A stretch of DNA of 64,000 bases. Source: Muscardinus avellanarius. Taxonomy: Eukaryota; Chordata; Mammalia; Rodentia; Gliridae. A program made the position numbers and the translations under genes. Shown here piece after piece: positions 1 to 12,147 of this stretch. The notes under the pieces are model-generated. The model ran no database searches. It was not told where the DNA came from and was given only the letters and a program-made list of their open reading frames with translations. The stretch's first letter is position 1. Every line of letters begins with the position of its first letter. The stretch is from positions 17,693,658-17,757,657 of the forward strand of contig OY726573.1 of the NCBI GenBank assembly GCA_963383645.1. The letters run 5' to 3'.

Positions 1-27
1 GTGTGTGTGTGTGTGTGTGTGTGTGTG
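1..27. repeat. (GT)n microsatellite
   Basis: Uninterrupted GT dinucleotides open the window and run straight into an antisense SINE that begins ggtactgg. This arrangement recurs throughout the window. Confidence 0.9.
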
Positions 28-1262
28 GTACTGGAGTGAAACCCAGGGACTTTTCTATCTCTGGGCTATATTCCGAGACATATTTTATATTTTATTTGGA
101 AACAGGGTCAGGCCGAACGTGGTGGAGCATGTTTGTAATCCTCGCGCTTGGGAGGCAGAGACAGGAGGATCGCGCAGGTTCGAAGCCAGCTTCTCTGGTT
201 TAAGAGACCCTGTTTCCAAATAGAAATATTAAAAAAAAAATAGGTGTCTGGGAGTATCACCCAGAGGTAGAAGGGTTTCCAGGAACCCCAGTACCACCAA
301 AAAAAAAGATATGGAAACAGGGTCTCACTAAGTTGCTGAGCGCCTCACTAAGTAGCTGAGGCTGGCTTTGAATCTGTGCGATCCTCCTGTGTCAGCCTCC
401 CAAGGGCTGGGATTACAAGTGTGCGCCACCATGCCCGGCTTCCTATGGCCTTATTTTTTATTTTTAAAAATATTTGTTTAATGCCGGGCGAGGTGACACA
501 CGCTTGTAATCCCCGCACGTGGGAGGCAGAGACAGGAGGATCGTGCAGGTTTGAAGCCAGCCATGCGCTCTGGCTTAGGAGACCCTGTTTCCAAATAAAA
601 AAGTATAAAAATAGGTCTGGGAGTGTAGCCCGGAGGTAGAAGGGCTTCCAGGAACCCCAGTACCACACACAAAAAATTTTTTTTGTTTATTTATTTATAT
701 TTGCAGTACTGGGCATGGAACCCAGGGGCATTCTACCTCCGTGCTACACCCCCAGCCCTATTTTTTATTCTTTATTTTTGAAACAGGGTCTCACTGAGTT
801 GCAAAGGGCCTCACTAAGTAGGAACTGAGGCTGTCCGTGAACCACAGTACTCCTGTCTCAGCCTCCCAAATGCTGGGATTATAAGTGTGCACCACCATGC
901 CCGGCTCCTTATTTTTTATTTTGAAATGAGATCTCACTAAGTTGCTGAGGGCCTTGTTAAATTGCTGAGACTGGCCCCAAACATGTATTCCTGTCTTAGC
1001 CTCCCAAGTAGTAGGATTACAGGCTTATGACATCATATCGGCTTTTATTTTTTATTTTATTTATTTATTTTTGTGGTACTAAGGACTGAACCCAGGGACA
1101 TTCTGCCTCTGAGCTACAGCCTATTTTATTTTTTATTTGGAAACAGGGTCTCATTAAATTGCTGGGGGCCTTGTTAAATTGCTGAGGCTGGCCTAGACCC
1201 TGCAATCCTCCTACCTAGGCCTTCCAAGTACTGGTTTATAGGCGGGCATCATCATGCCTGGC
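28..1262. repeat. B1-dID SINE cluster (about 7 copies)
   Basis: Back-to-back SINEs fill this stretch. Sense copies lie at about 111-305 and 483-668, and antisense copies at about 28-110, 311-443, 690-905, 915-1045 and 1066-1262. Sense copies read B1-like body, then gagaccctgtttcc, then an ID-like tail ending ccccagtaccacc plus A-run. The internal Pol III B box (ggttcgaagcc) is visible. No gene is seen. Confidence 0.85.
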
Positions 1263-1704
1263 AAGTTTCTCCCATTTAAGATTCTGGGCTGCACTTCTTT
1301 TCATGGTTCCTACATCTGGCATAGCACCAGGCAGAGGCTTACAGGAAAGAGGAGCCTTCTCAAGCCCTGGTTTCTTTCAAAGAGGGGACAAACTACAGAC
1401 ACCCACCTTGGGTGTCTTCCAGGCCCTGGCCACAAAGTGAGTCCTCCTCGCCGCACAGGCCAGAGGGAGGTGTCGGGCTGCCTGGGCAAGCATCAGACGT
1501 CTTCCGGACCATTGCTTATCTCCTTTTAAGGGCATTAATTTTGTTTCTGTTCTTACAAACAAATAATAAGGTTTTCCCGTGGAGGATTGGACCATCAGAC
1601 AAAGTTAGGATGGGGACTTATTTCTGCTTTCTGTATAGCTAAGGGGAAAGAGGCAGACACCGTGGACCGTCTCACTTGGAAAGTTTACTCATGCATTCTT
1701 GAGC
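1263..1704. other. Unassigned single-copy-looking DNA
   Basis: Non-repeat sequence between SINE clusters. Short open frames of 72-91 codons occur here, but none has a recognisable domain, splice signals or codon bias. I see no gene. Confidence 0.4.
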
Positions 1705-1988
1705 TGTTTTTGTTTTTTGGTTTTTGGTGCTGGGGACGAACCCAGGGACATTCTATCTTTGAGCCACACTCCCGGCTTCCTTTTTATTTATTTATTTATT
1801 TTTTGAAATAGGCCTCAATAAGTTGCTGGGGGTCTCACTACGTTTCTGAAGCTAGCTTTGAATCTGTGATTCTTCTGTCTCAGCCTCCCAAGTACCGAGA
1901 TTAGAGGCAAGCACCATTTTGCCTGGCATGAAAAAAATATATTTTAAAAATATTTTGGTTGGTTAGAATTCCTCAAAATAGTCTCCAA

Positions 1989-2184
1989 GCCGGGCGTGGT
2001 GGCGCACGCTTGTAATCCCCGCGCTTGGGAGGCTGAGACAGGAGGATCGTGCAGGTTTGAAGCCAGCCATGCTGGTTTAAGAGACCCTGTCTTCAAATAA
2101 AATATAAAATAGGTCTGGGATTATAGCCTGGAGGTAGAAGGCCCCTGGGTTCCATTCCCAGTACCACCAAAAAAAAAAAAAAAA
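1989..2184 (+). mobile_element. B1-dID SINE with target-site duplication
   Basis: Near-complete sense copy starting gccgggcgtggtggcgcacg and ending ccagtaccacc plus poly(A). The 9-bp direct repeat agtctccaa flanks it at 1980-1988 and 2185-2193, as expected for L1-driven insertion. An antisense relative lies just upstream at about 1705-1928. Confidence 0.9.
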
Positions 2185-2186
2185 AG

Positions 2187-2540
2187 TCTCCAACCCTGCT
2201 GGTATAAACTGATAGGTGTGAGAAGAATGTTACCCAAAGAGGAAGTGAGATGCTGGATAGGGAAAACCAATAAGGGCCCTGACAAAGGTGTTTTGATTTT
2301 GGTCTTTTCTTTTCTTTCTTTCTTTCCTGGATAAATTCCCAGAAGTTATTGGGCCAAAGGGTATGGACACGGTGAAGACTCTTGTGACAGTCTGCCAAAG
2401 TTCTTCCCTAAGCAGTGATCTTAGCTCACCCTCCCAGGGTGGAGTCGGAGTGTGTCTGGGTCAGCCTTCAGCAGCTTGCAAAATGAAAGGCAGGAGGACT
2501 CCTCCAGCCTCCTTGAATACAAATGCCACGGAGAAGCTTG
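2187..2540. other. Unassigned intergenic DNA
   Basis: No repeat or gene recognised. Holds a short T/C-rich run near 2306-2325 and ordinary mixed sequence. Confidence 0.4.
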
Positions 2541-2982
2541 GGCTAGCTCAGTGTGTGAGTGTGTGTTGGTTGCTGGGGATCGAACGCAGGGTCATTCTTC
2601 CTCTGAGCTACACTGCCAGACCTATTTTATTTTAATTTAATTTAATTTTTTTGGTGGTACTGGGGTTCCTGGAAGTCCTTCTCCCTACCTCCGGGCTACA
2701 CTCCCAGACCTATTTTATATATTTTTTTATTTGGAAACAGGGTCTCTTAAGCCAGCGTGGCTGGCTTCGAACCTGCACGATCCTCTTGTTTCTGCCGCCC
2801 AAGCGCGGGGATTACAAGCGGGCACCACCACGCCCGGCGACCTATTTTATTTTTATATTGAAACAGGGTCTCTCTAAGTTGCCGAGGGATTCATGAAGTT
2901 GGCTGGCCTCAAACAGGGCTTACAGGTGTGTGCCACCATACCTACTTGATTAGCTGATCTTTAATGTCTCTTGTGGATTACA

Positions 2983-3023
<41 letters not shown>

Positions 3024-3135
3024 ACGCGCGCACGTGTACTGGGGATTGAACTCAGGGCCTCTTGCACATGCTAAGCACACATTCTACTACTGAGCTACAT
3101 CTAGGCCATGGCATTACTGTTATATAACTTTATAA

Positions 3136-3189
<54 letters not shown>

Positions 3190-3445
3190 TACTGGGGATT
3201 GAACCCAAAGGCATTTTTTTTGGTGGTACTGGGGTTCCTGGAAGCCCTTCTACCTCTGGGCTACACTCCCAGACCTATTTTTACATTTTTTATTTGGAAA
3301 CAGGGTCTCCTAAGCCAGCGCACGCGGCTGGCTTCGAACCTGCGCGATCCTCCTGTTTCTGCCTCCCAAGCGCGGGGATTACAAGCGTGCGCCACCATGC
3401 CTGGCGAACCCAAGGGCATTTTACCTCTAAGCTACACCCCAGCCC

Positions 3446-3484
<39 letters not shown>

Positions 3485-4265
3485 TTGCGGTGCTCGGATT
3501 AAATTCAGGAGCATTCTTTTTTTCTTTTTTTTTTTTCAGTACTGGGGATGGCATTCTACCTCCGAGCTACACCCCCAGCCCTATTTTTTTATTCCTTATT
3601 TTGAAACAGGGTCTCACTGAATTGAAAAGGGCCTCACTAAACATCTGAGTCTGGCCGTGAACTCAGTCTCCTGTCTCAGTCTTCCAAATGCTAGGATTAC
3701 AAGTGTGTGCCACCATGCCCGGCACATTCTATCTATTTTATTTTTATTTTGAAACAGGGTCTTGCTAGATTAATGAGAGTCTCAGTATTTGCTGAGGCTG
3801 TCCTCAAACCTGCAATCCTCATGTCTCAGCCTCCCGTTTTGAAACAGGGTCTTACTGTGCAGAGAGCCTTGCTAAACTGCTGAGGCTGGCCAAGAATCTT
3901 TTCTTAGCCTCTCAAATACTGGGATTTCAGGCATGTACCACCACTCTTAGCTAATATTTTTTTCTTTTTGTAGTACTGAGGATGAAACCTAGGGGCATTC
4001 TACCTCCGAGCCACACCCCCAGTTCTATTTTTTATTCTTTATTTTGAAACAGGGTCTCACTGAGTTGCAGAGGGCCTAAGTAGCTGAGGCTGGCCTCGAA
4101 CCGCGATCCTCCAGTCTCAGCCTCCCAAAAGTATTCTTTATTTTGAAACTGGTTCTCGTTGAGTTGCAAAGGGCCTCGCCAAGTAGCTAAGGCTGTCTTT
4201 GAATCTCAATCCTCCTTTCTCAGCCTCCCAAACACTGGGATTACAAATTTGTACCACGCCTGGTT
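2541..4265. repeat. SINE and (TG)n block with an ID-type element
   Basis: Mostly antisense B1-dID copies (about 2650-2840, 3189-3405, 3530-3725, 3965-4130 and others). An undeleted antisense ID-type element lies at about 3035-3105 (cagggcctcttgcac...gagctac). (TG)n tracts at 2985-3020 and 3147-3188 adjoin CG/CA-alternating words. A (TTTA)n run lies near 3449-3485. No gene is seen. Confidence 0.8.
2985..3034. repeat. (TG)n plus GCGC/CACG alternating tract
   Basis: TG repeats pass without a break into gcgcacgcgcgcacgtgt, giving about 50 bp of strict purine-pyrimidine alternation. Such tracts can adopt Z-DNA. That is a general property of the sequence class, not something shown here. Confidence 0.8.
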
Positions 4266-4385
4266 TAAGATTTGGAGTATTTAACAGAGGAATCCTAGTG
4301 GATGTTCCTTTGTTACCAGCGAGGTAGGATAGGATAAGTCTTCACAGGGTAGGTAGAAAGGAGACGCGAGGGACAAAGTAAGAGT

Positions 4386-4826
4386 GGCCGCGAGCCGCGG
4401 TGGCACACGCTTGTAATCCCAGCATTCAGGAAGCAGAGACCGGAGGATTACGGTTGGCAGTTTCAGCTACTTGGAGGCCCTTTGCAACTCAGTGAGACCC
4501 TGTTTCAAAAAAATATAAAGACTTAAAAAAAAAAAAAAAAGAATAGGACCAAGGTTTATCTCGGAGGTAGAATGCTCCCTGGTTTCCATCCTCAGTACTG
4601 AAAAATAGAAAATGGCTGTGATTAAAAGTCCAGATTCGAAGCCAGATGTGGTGCATGCCTGTAATCCCAGAATTTGGGAGGTTGAGAAAAAAGGATCTCA
4701 GGTTCACAGCCAGCCTCAGCAATTTAGTGAGACCCTGTTTCAACATAAAAAATAAAATAAAATAGGTCTTTGGGTGTAGCTCAGAAATAGAACACCCCTG
4801 GGTTCAACCCCCAGTATCGCGTGCTT

Positions 4827-4883
<57 letters not shown>
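4386..4883. repeat. Two sense SINEs followed by (CA)n
   Basis: Two older-type sense B1-dID copies (about 4390-4610 and 4640-4820). The second ends ccagtatcg and runs directly into (CA)n at 4828-4883. The SINE tail is the apparent birthplace of the microsatellite. Confidence 0.8.
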
Positions 4884-4885
<2 letters not shown>

Positions 4886-5257
4886 CTAGGGTATAGTTCA
4901 GAGATAGAACAATCTACCCACACAAAGTCCAGATTCAAAGTTTCTTTCATACTTTAGTAAAAAACAGCACAGTTAGATCAATGAGCAGGCCTATCTCTAG
5001 GTCACCTGATTCCTTTGACTGCATGTCATGCCTTTGATCAAGGAACCTTCAGTGTTACCTCAATGAAGTACTGTTTGTAAGTTCACAAAGAAGGAATAAA
5101 ACAACCTGATGGGGAACTTATTAGAAATTTTATACCAAGAAGAAGAAAATAAGGCAATCATTGATATATCCAGTGCCCAATACAAAGGATAACTAAAGCC
5201 ATCCTTTTAGGTGTGAGGTGCCTACACCCTATGCTGGCTGTGTGTGAACGCCTGGCT
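4884..5257. other. Unassigned AT-rich DNA
   Basis: No gene or clear repeat family seen. Its right end contains the 13-bp word aagaagtacccag, which recurs at 5835-5847 on the far side of an inserted composite. Confidence 0.4.
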
Positions 5258-5270
5258 AAGAAGTACCCAG

Positions 5271-5803
5271 CAGACCTGGCGTATAAATAAGTATGTAGAA
5301 GATATGTACCGGTCACATGCAACTACTATGCCATTTTAATAGGAGATTTGAGTGTTCTCAGATTCTGGGATCCTGCAAGCCACCCTCAAGAGGATACCAA
5401 TGAGCCAGGTTTCATGGCTAATGCTTGCAATCCCAGCATTCGGGAGGTGGAGACCGGAGGATCATGGTTTGTGGACAGCCTCAGCTACTTAGGCCCTTTG
5501 CAACTCAGTGAGACCCTGTTTCAAAAATAAAAAGACTAGCCGGGCGTGGTGGCACACGCTTGTAATCTCCGCGCTTGGGAGGTGGAGACTGGAGGATCTT
5601 GCAGGTCTGAAGCCAGCTGCGCTGGCTTAGGAGATCCTGTTTCCAAATAAAAATATTTAAAAAATAGGTTTGGGAGTATAGCTGGAGTTCTGTAGAAGGG
5701 TTTCCAGGAACCCCAGTACCACCAAAAATAAAAAGACTAAAAAACAGGGCTGGGGGTGTAGCCCTGGGTTCCATCCCCAGTACCGCAAAAATAAATAAAG
5801 AAG

Positions 5804-5834
<31 letters not shown>
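5271..5834 (+). mobile_element. Composite insertion: transduced sequence + SINE + younger SINE
   Basis: The perfect 13-bp direct repeat aagaagtacccag at 5258-5270 and 5835-5847 brackets this insertion. Inside are about 135 bp of non-SINE sequence, an older B1-dID SINE, and an AAATAAA-rich tail. The non-SINE part from about 5284 to 5408 closely matches 11821-11942, where it is again followed by a SINE. It therefore looks like a retroposed transcript that used the SINE tail for priming. A younger SINE is nested inside. Confidence 0.65.
5539..5723 (+). mobile_element. Young B1-dID SINE nested in an older SINE
   Basis: CpG-containing copy with the short middle (gcgctggcttaggag) and the ccaggaaccccagtaccacc end typical of the youngest type here. 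The perfect 16-bp direct repeat aaaaataaaaagacta flanks it at 5523-5538 and 5724-5739. The host SINE resumes with its ID-like half after the insertion. Confidence 0.9.
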
Positions 5835-5847
5835 AAGAAGTACCCAG

Positions 5848-6470
5848 AATGTAGCTCCCCAATGATGCACTACCCCAGAGTGTCTCAGAGTGTGCACTTC
5901 TTTCTTTCTCTCAATAAAATCAACTCTCAATTAAAATCTCACTAAGTTGCAGAGGTGCCTCACTCAGACCCACTCTTTAATTCCTTTCTTTGATGGATGT
6001 CAGGACCCTCATGCCCTGTGTGGAGATTCCTATCCCTTTGGGAACCACCTCTGTATCTTTGTCCCAGTGGCGCCAGGAGGCAGGACAGTTGGTACCCCAT
6101 GGCAGGAGTTGTGAGCAGGAGGAAGTGCAGAAAACAGCTGGTGCCAATGCACAGACATCTGAGTAAGGTGTGGTGGCGCACACCTGTAATCCCAGTACTT
6201 GGGAGGCTGAGACGGGAAGATTGCAGGTTCACAGCCAGACTCAGCTACTTTGTGAGGCCCTCTGCAACTTAGTGAGACCCTGTTTTCAAGTAATAATAAA
6301 ATAGGCTGGGAGTGTAGCTCAGAGGTAGACTGCCCCTGGGTCCCAGCAACTTAGGGAGACCCTTAGCAACTGAGAAAGACCATGTTTCATAATAAAAAGG
6401 ACTAAGGGTATAGCTTGGAGGTAGAATGCCCCTGGTTTCAATCCCTGATCCAAAAAAAAAAAAAAAAAGA
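5848..6470. other. Unassigned DNA then sense SINE pair
   Basis: 5848-6160 shows no recognised gene. From about 6166 to 6465 there is an older sense B1-dID SINE, followed by a second partial ID-like tail ending in an A-run. Confidence 0.6.
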
Positions 6471-6500
6471 CATCCTTTGGGGACTTACTAATACTTGGCC

Positions 6501-6935
6501 TGTTGGTCAGCTTTTTGTTACTGTGACAAAATTCCTGAGAAAGTCAACTTAGAAGAGGAAAGATTTATCGTGGCTTGAGGTTTCAGAAGTTGCAGTCCAC
6601 GGTTGGCTGGCTCCATTACTCTGGGCCCAAGACGAGCAGAAGATCATGGCGGCCAGGTGTGGCAGAGGACAACTGCTCAGCTCATGAAGGCAGGATCCAG
6701 AGAGAGGCTGGGGACAAGATACGGTCCCCAAGGGCACGGCCCTAAGGACTTACTCCCTTCAACTCGGTTCTGCCTCACTCTGATAATCATGAATCCATCA
6801 ACGGGTTAGTCCACAGATGAGGTGAAAGCTTTCACAGTCCAATTACTTCCCATCCCCACCCCAACACTGCCGCCCTGGTGACCAAGCCTTCAAAACAGGA
6901 GCCTTTGGGGGACACCCCAGATCCAAACCGCAGCA
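6501..6935 (-). mobile_element. MaLR-type (MLT1/ORR1-like) LTR
   Basis: Read on the minus strand it starts TG with a ggtttggatctgg-type opening and the ggtgtcccccaaaggctc block. It passes through a catgatcttctgc block and an ataaatctttcctc polyadenylation region, and ends tttgtcacagtaac...ccaaca. This is the familiar layout of mammalian ERVL-MaLR LTRs, and its length of about 435 bp fits. No clear duplication flanks it, as expected for an old insertion. The exact subfamily is not resolved. Confidence 0.75.
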
Positions 6936-7039
6936 CTGGGGACTAACTGCCTGGCTTTGTGGGCCTACATTAGTAGGTAGGGCAAGAGCCAGGGACATCT
7001 GAGTTGTGTCAACATGCCCAAAAGCTAACTCACCATGCC

Positions 7040-8160
7040 TAATCTACCTTAATATTAATTTTGAGACAAGGTCTCACTAGGTTAATTTTGAGAGCCTCAC
7101 TAAGTTGCTGAGGCTGGCCTTGAACCTATGATCCTCCTGCCTCAGCCTTCCAAATATTGGTATTGTAAGCCACCATGTCTAGCTTCCTTGCCTCTTTGGT
7201 CTGGTCACAGTGACAGCCACCAGCTCTCCCAGCCTGTTAACACAACAGATGCTGCTAGGCTCCTACTTGCTCAGCCCACACTGAGTTCTCTCTTGTACAG
7301 CAGGCGCTGTAAGTACACTCAGCTCAGCACTTGTTTGTACTGTCTGTTTACGTGGGTGTTCCTGAGTGTCTTGAGTTAACTAGTATGTGATGCCCTAGGC
7401 AAGGGCACCATCTCACACTGATTCCCAGCCCCGGGTAGCACCGTAGGCCCTCTGTCCTTTGTTATTTTGTGTGTGAGTGTGTGGTACTGAAGATGGAACC
7501 CAGGGGCATTCTACCTCTGAGCTACACTCCCAGCCCTATCTTATTTTTATTTTGAAACAGGGTCTCACTAAGTTGCAGAGGGCCTCCCTAAGTAGCTGAA
7601 GCTGGCTGTGAACCTGCGATCCTCCGGTCTCAGCCTCCCAAGTGCTGGGATCACAAGTGTGCGCCACCACACTTGGCTCTCTGTACTTGTATGGACCTAC
7701 GTAGTATGGGTTTAGCCTCGGGGGTAGAGCAGTAGAGAAAACCAGACAATAACCTCTGGCCCCATGGATCTTATATTACTAGGAGAGGAAAGAAAACAAT
7801 AATTAAAACAAATAAAAATTATGTTGTATGTTAGATAATGACAGTTGCCAAGCAAAGCAGGAAAGTGGGATATAGAGCATGTGATGGCGGAGACAGCATG
7901 TTGAAATATTAGGATAGCCGTTCTCTTTTTTTTCTTATTTATTTATTTATTTATTTATTTATTTTTGCAGTACTGGGAACCCAGGGACATTCTACCTCCG
8001 AACTACACCCCCAGCCCTATTTTCTATTCTTTATTTTGAAACAGGGTCTCACTGAGTTGCAAAGGGTCTCACTAAGTAGCTGAGGCTGGCCACAAACCCT
8101 GATCCTCCCGTCTCAGCCTCCAAAATGCTGGGGTTACAAGAGTGAGCCACCACACCCGAC
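7040..8160. repeat. SINE fragments in unassigned DNA
   Basis: Antisense B1-dID pieces lie at about 7050-7180, 7465-7680 and 7926-8158. The stretch 7181-7460 is unassigned. 7690-7920 resembles an ancient L2-like 3' end, by weak visual similarity only. A (TTTA)n run lies at about 7937-7963. Confidence 0.6.
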
Positions 8161-8180
8161 TGGCAGGGCATCCATTTTCT

Positions 8181-8416
8181 TTTTTCTTTTCTTTTTTTTC
8201 TTTCTTTTCTTTTTTGGTGGTACTGGGAGTGGAACCTAGAGGCTTTCTACCTCCGGATTATACTCCCGGACCTATTTTCTATTTTATTTGGACACAGGGT
8301 CTCACTAAGTTGCCGAGAGCCTCACTAAGTAGCTGAGGCTGGCTTTGAACCTGCGCGATCCTCCTGTCTCAGCCTCCCGAGAGCTGGGATTACAAGCGTG
8401 CGCCATCACGCCCGGC
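8181..8416 (-). mobile_element. Antisense B1-dID SINE with duplication
   Basis: The flanking words agggcatccattttctt (left, from 8166) and agggcgtccattttctt (right, from 8418) differ at one base, giving a 17-bp target duplication. The copy keeps the ccaccggatt-type end and a CpG-bearing body. Confidence 0.8.
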
Positions 8417-8489
8417 TAGGGCGTCCATTTTCTTGAGAAGACCTATGATCCTTCTGCCTCAGCCTCCCAAATATTGGTATTGTAAAGGT

Positions 8490-9020
8490 CAGCCGCAAGG
8501 GCTTCTGGAGGAGGAGAAAATAAGACACCAAGGCCCCGAGGCAGGAGTACGTCTCACCACTCAGGAACGGCAAGACGAACACGCAGCTTCAAGTGATGCA
8601 TTTCCTTCTCTGCTTTGAAGAAGAAAAAGAAGGAAGAGGAAGGAGAATAACTGAGTCCAAAGCCTTAGGAATGATGTCTCACCGAACATGGACTTATCCT
8701 GGGGCCATTGCTCCATCCCACGCAGCCCCAGTCAGAAGCCTAGAGGGGCTCATCTGCTCCTCCCTAAGGCGATGGGGTCCTCTCTGCCTGGAGCCGCCAG
8801 GAGGAGGGAGGAGGAGGGAGGAGGAGGGAGGAGGAGGACGCCTCTGGTGCTCCACAGTGATGTGTGTCTTTGGGTATGCAGGGCATTTGAACTCACATCC
8901 GTCACCCCGGGGCTCTGCCTCTGGGCACTTAACAGGAGTCTTCTCCCCTCCACTTTAAAAAGGCACAGTCTGATTTGATACTAGGTAATTTCAGTCAGCT
9001 TTTGATTAATTTTCTCTTCT
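8490..9020. other. Unassigned DNA with GGA-rich minisatellite
   Basis: Ordinary sequence containing a purine block at 8799-8838 made of the 10-mer gaggagggag repeated about four times. Two overlapping open frames of 96-121 codons cross it, but they owe their length to the repeat. No domain is recognisable. Confidence 0.5.
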
Positions 9021-9257
9021 AGTTTTTCTTTTACGGTACTGGGTATTGAATCTCTGAGCTACACCCCAGCCTCCCCTTCTTTTGAAACAGGGTCTTTCTA
9101 AATTGCTAAGGGTCTTGTCACACTAAATTGCGAAGCTGGCCTTGAACCTGTGATCCTCCTGTCTCAGCCTCCCAAGAACTGGGATTATAGACCTACACCA
9201 TGACACCTGGCTTTGTTTTGTTTTACTGTTAGTTTCCTGTTCTGGTTCACAAATTTG

Positions 9258-9291
<34 letters not shown>

Positions 9292-9625
9292 CTCACTCCA
9301 ATGGGTTGTCTTTCCTAAGATCTTCTATTGGCATCTAGATGGGCTTTTTGTCATGAGTAGTGTTTAATGCAATTTTCTGGCATTAAGACTGGCAACAAGA
9401 TCCGGAGTGGTGGCGCACCCTTGTAATCCCCGCACTTGGGAGGCTGAGACAGGAGGATCACACAGGTTCGAAGCCAGCCTCAGCTACTCAGTGAGGCTCT
9501 CAGCAACTTAGTGAGACCCTGTTTCCAAATAAAATAGAAGATAGGTCTGGGAGTATAGCCCGGAGGTAGCAAGCCCCTGGGTTCCACCCCTAGTACCACC
9601 ACAAAAAAAAAAAAAAAAAAAAAAG
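9021..9625. repeat. Antisense SINE, (CA)n, sense SINE
   Basis: Antisense B1-dID at about 9030-9215, (CA)n at 9260-9289, about 100 bp of unassigned sequence, then a sense SINE at about 9400-9600 ending in a long A-run. Confidence 0.8.
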
Positions 9626-10340
9626 AAATTCCTTTTGATTCAAGGGCAAATTGATGGATTTGAAAAAAGAGTATTTGGCACTACAAAAAGCGAGCTTGGC
9701 GTTAAAAAAAAAAAAAAAAAACAACAAAAAACTATATCCCAGATAAAATCCGAGTCAGAAATGGAGACAGACAGTGGAGTACCTACTAACACGGGATGAG
9801 AAGCGAAAAAGCCAATGGTCCAGCCTGTCGTCTCCTGAGAAGGTCAGTGCACCTGGGCCAGCTTGTGAGCGGGGCGCTGGTGAGGATCCCCTGCACCTGC
9901 CGCGCCCTGGCAGGGCACGAGCTCCGGATACTTTGGCCGCAGTGTACCAAAATGAAAAAGAAGCCCTGCTGGATCCTTCTGGTGATCCTTTCTGTGATCA
10001 TGAGCAGAGGTATTCGCAGATTTTGGTAGACAGATAGACCAAACTTAATCAGCCTTGGGAAAAGGAAAGAGGCACCAAGAAGCTGATCATCAAAACAGAA
10101 AAGATTAGAACAGTAAACGCTCGGCCAGCAAGTTAGTACATTAGACTGTCTGACTCTGATTAAAGAAAATTATAGTTCTTATATGGTTCATATCTTAATT
10201 TCACTGGATACTCGGGCAGTTCTTAAAAATCAATTTTTGTTACAGTTGTACTGCATAATGAATGTTTTTCTGAAATCTACATTTAATTAAAAGAGATACA
10301 TTTGTTCCTCAACTTAAAAATAAGATTTTTTTTTTCTAGA
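9626..10340. other. Unassigned segment with a GC-rich core
   Basis: A GC-rich block (about 9810-9930) sits between A-rich sequence and an AT-rich 3'UTR-like stretch (10080-10340). Overlapping open frames of 77 and 87 codons cover 9774-10037, and both lack a recognisable domain. It could be an old retrocopy of an mRNA that I do not recognise, or simply intergenic DNA. I assign no function. Confidence 0.3.
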
Positions 10341-10359
10341 AGCAAGTACATTGTATATC

Positions 10360-10360
<1 letters not shown>

Positions 10361-10416
<56 letters not shown>

Positions 10417-10638
10417 TGGTACTGGGGATGGAATCCAGGGACATTCTACCTCTGAGGTACACTGCCAGACCTATTTTTTATTTTTTGTTTTGAAACAGGG
10501 TCTCACTAAGTTACAGAGGGTCTTCCTAAATAGCTGAGGCTGTCTATGAACCGTAATTCTCCTGTCTTAGCCTCTCAAATGCTGGAATTACAAGTGTGCG
10601 CCACCACGCCCAGTTTATTCATCTTATTTCCAAAGGAT

Positions 10639-10689
<51 letters not shown>

Positions 10690-12147
10690 GGCCTATTAAG
10701 CCCTTTGCGACTCAGTGAAACCTGTTTCAAAATAAAGAATGAAAGAAATAGGGGCTGGGGGGGGGTATCTTGGAGGTAGAATACCCCTGGGTTCCATCCC
10801 CAGTACTGCAAAAAAAAAAAAAAAGGAATAAAAATGTTGGAAGCTGGGCATGGTGGTGCACGCTTGTAATTCCAGCATTCGGGAGGCTGAGACCAGTTGA
10901 CCTCTGAGTTACACCCCCTGCCCTATTATTATTATTATTTTTGGTGGTACTGGGGTTTCTGGAAACCCTTCTACCTCCGGGCTACACTCCCAGACCTATT
11001 TTTTTTTAATATACTTTTTTATTTGGAAACAGGGTCTCTTAAGCCAGCGTGGTTAGCTTCGAACCTGCAGGATCCTCATGTCTCGCCTCCCAAGTGTGGG
11101 GATTATAAGCGTTTGCCACCACACCCGGCCTCCTACTTTTTTATTCTTTATTTTGAAACAGGGTCTCACTAAGTTGCGGAGGGTCTCACTAAGTAGCTGA
11201 GGCTTGTCCACGAACCACGATCCTCCAGTCTTAGCCTCCTGAATGCTGGGATTACAAGTGTGCACTACCATACCCGGCTCAAGACCCTGTTTTTTTTTTT
11301 TTTTTTTTTTTTTTTTTTGGTGGTACTGGAGATGGAACCCAGGGGCCTTCAACCTCCAGGCTATACTCCCAGACCTATTTTATATTTTTATTTGGAAACA
11401 GGGTCTCTTAAGCCAGTTGAGGCTGGCTTTGAACCTGCGCGAGCCTCCTGTCTCAGCCTCCCAAGCGCAGGGATTACAAGTGTGCTCCACCATGCCCGGC
11501 TCAAGACCCGGTTTTAAAACTAAAAATAAAATAGGGCTGGGAGTGTAGCTCAGAGATAGAATAGTCCCAGATTCAAGCTGGACGTGGTGGCGCACACTTG
11601 TAATCCCAGCATTTGGGAGGCTAAGACAGAAGGATCACAGTTCGTGGACAGCCTCAGCTACTTAGTGAGGCCCTTTGCAATTCAGTGAGACTCTGTTTCA
11701 AAAAAAGGATAAAATATAGGGCTTGGGTTGTAGCTTGGAGGCAGAATGCCTCTGGGTTCCATCACACACCCACACACACACAAAAGAATACTCCCAGGTT
11801 CAATCCCCAGTACCACAAAAATAAATAAGTATGTAGAAGATATGTACTGGTTACATGCAACTACTATGACATTTTTATAGATTTGAGTGTTATCAGATTT
11901 TGGGATCCTGCAAGCCACCCTCAAGAGGATACCAATGAGCCAGACGTCGTGGCTCTGCTTGTCATCCCAGCATTTGGGAGGCTGAGACAGGAGGATCGTG
12001 GTTCGTGGACAGCCTCAGCTACTTAGTGAGGCCCTTTGCAACTCAGTGAGACCCTGTTTCAAAATGAAAGAATAAAAAATAGAAGGGCTGGGGGTGTAGC
12101 TTGGAGGTAGAATGCCCCTGGGTTCCATCCCCAGTACCGCGCGCGCG

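Noticed and set aside
3108..3648. Long overlapping open frames of 166-170 codons starting with CVCVCV runs
   Set aside because: They translate a (TG)n tract and antisense SINEs. The peptide blocks ([23 protein letters not shown]) recur across the window wherever a SINE occurs.
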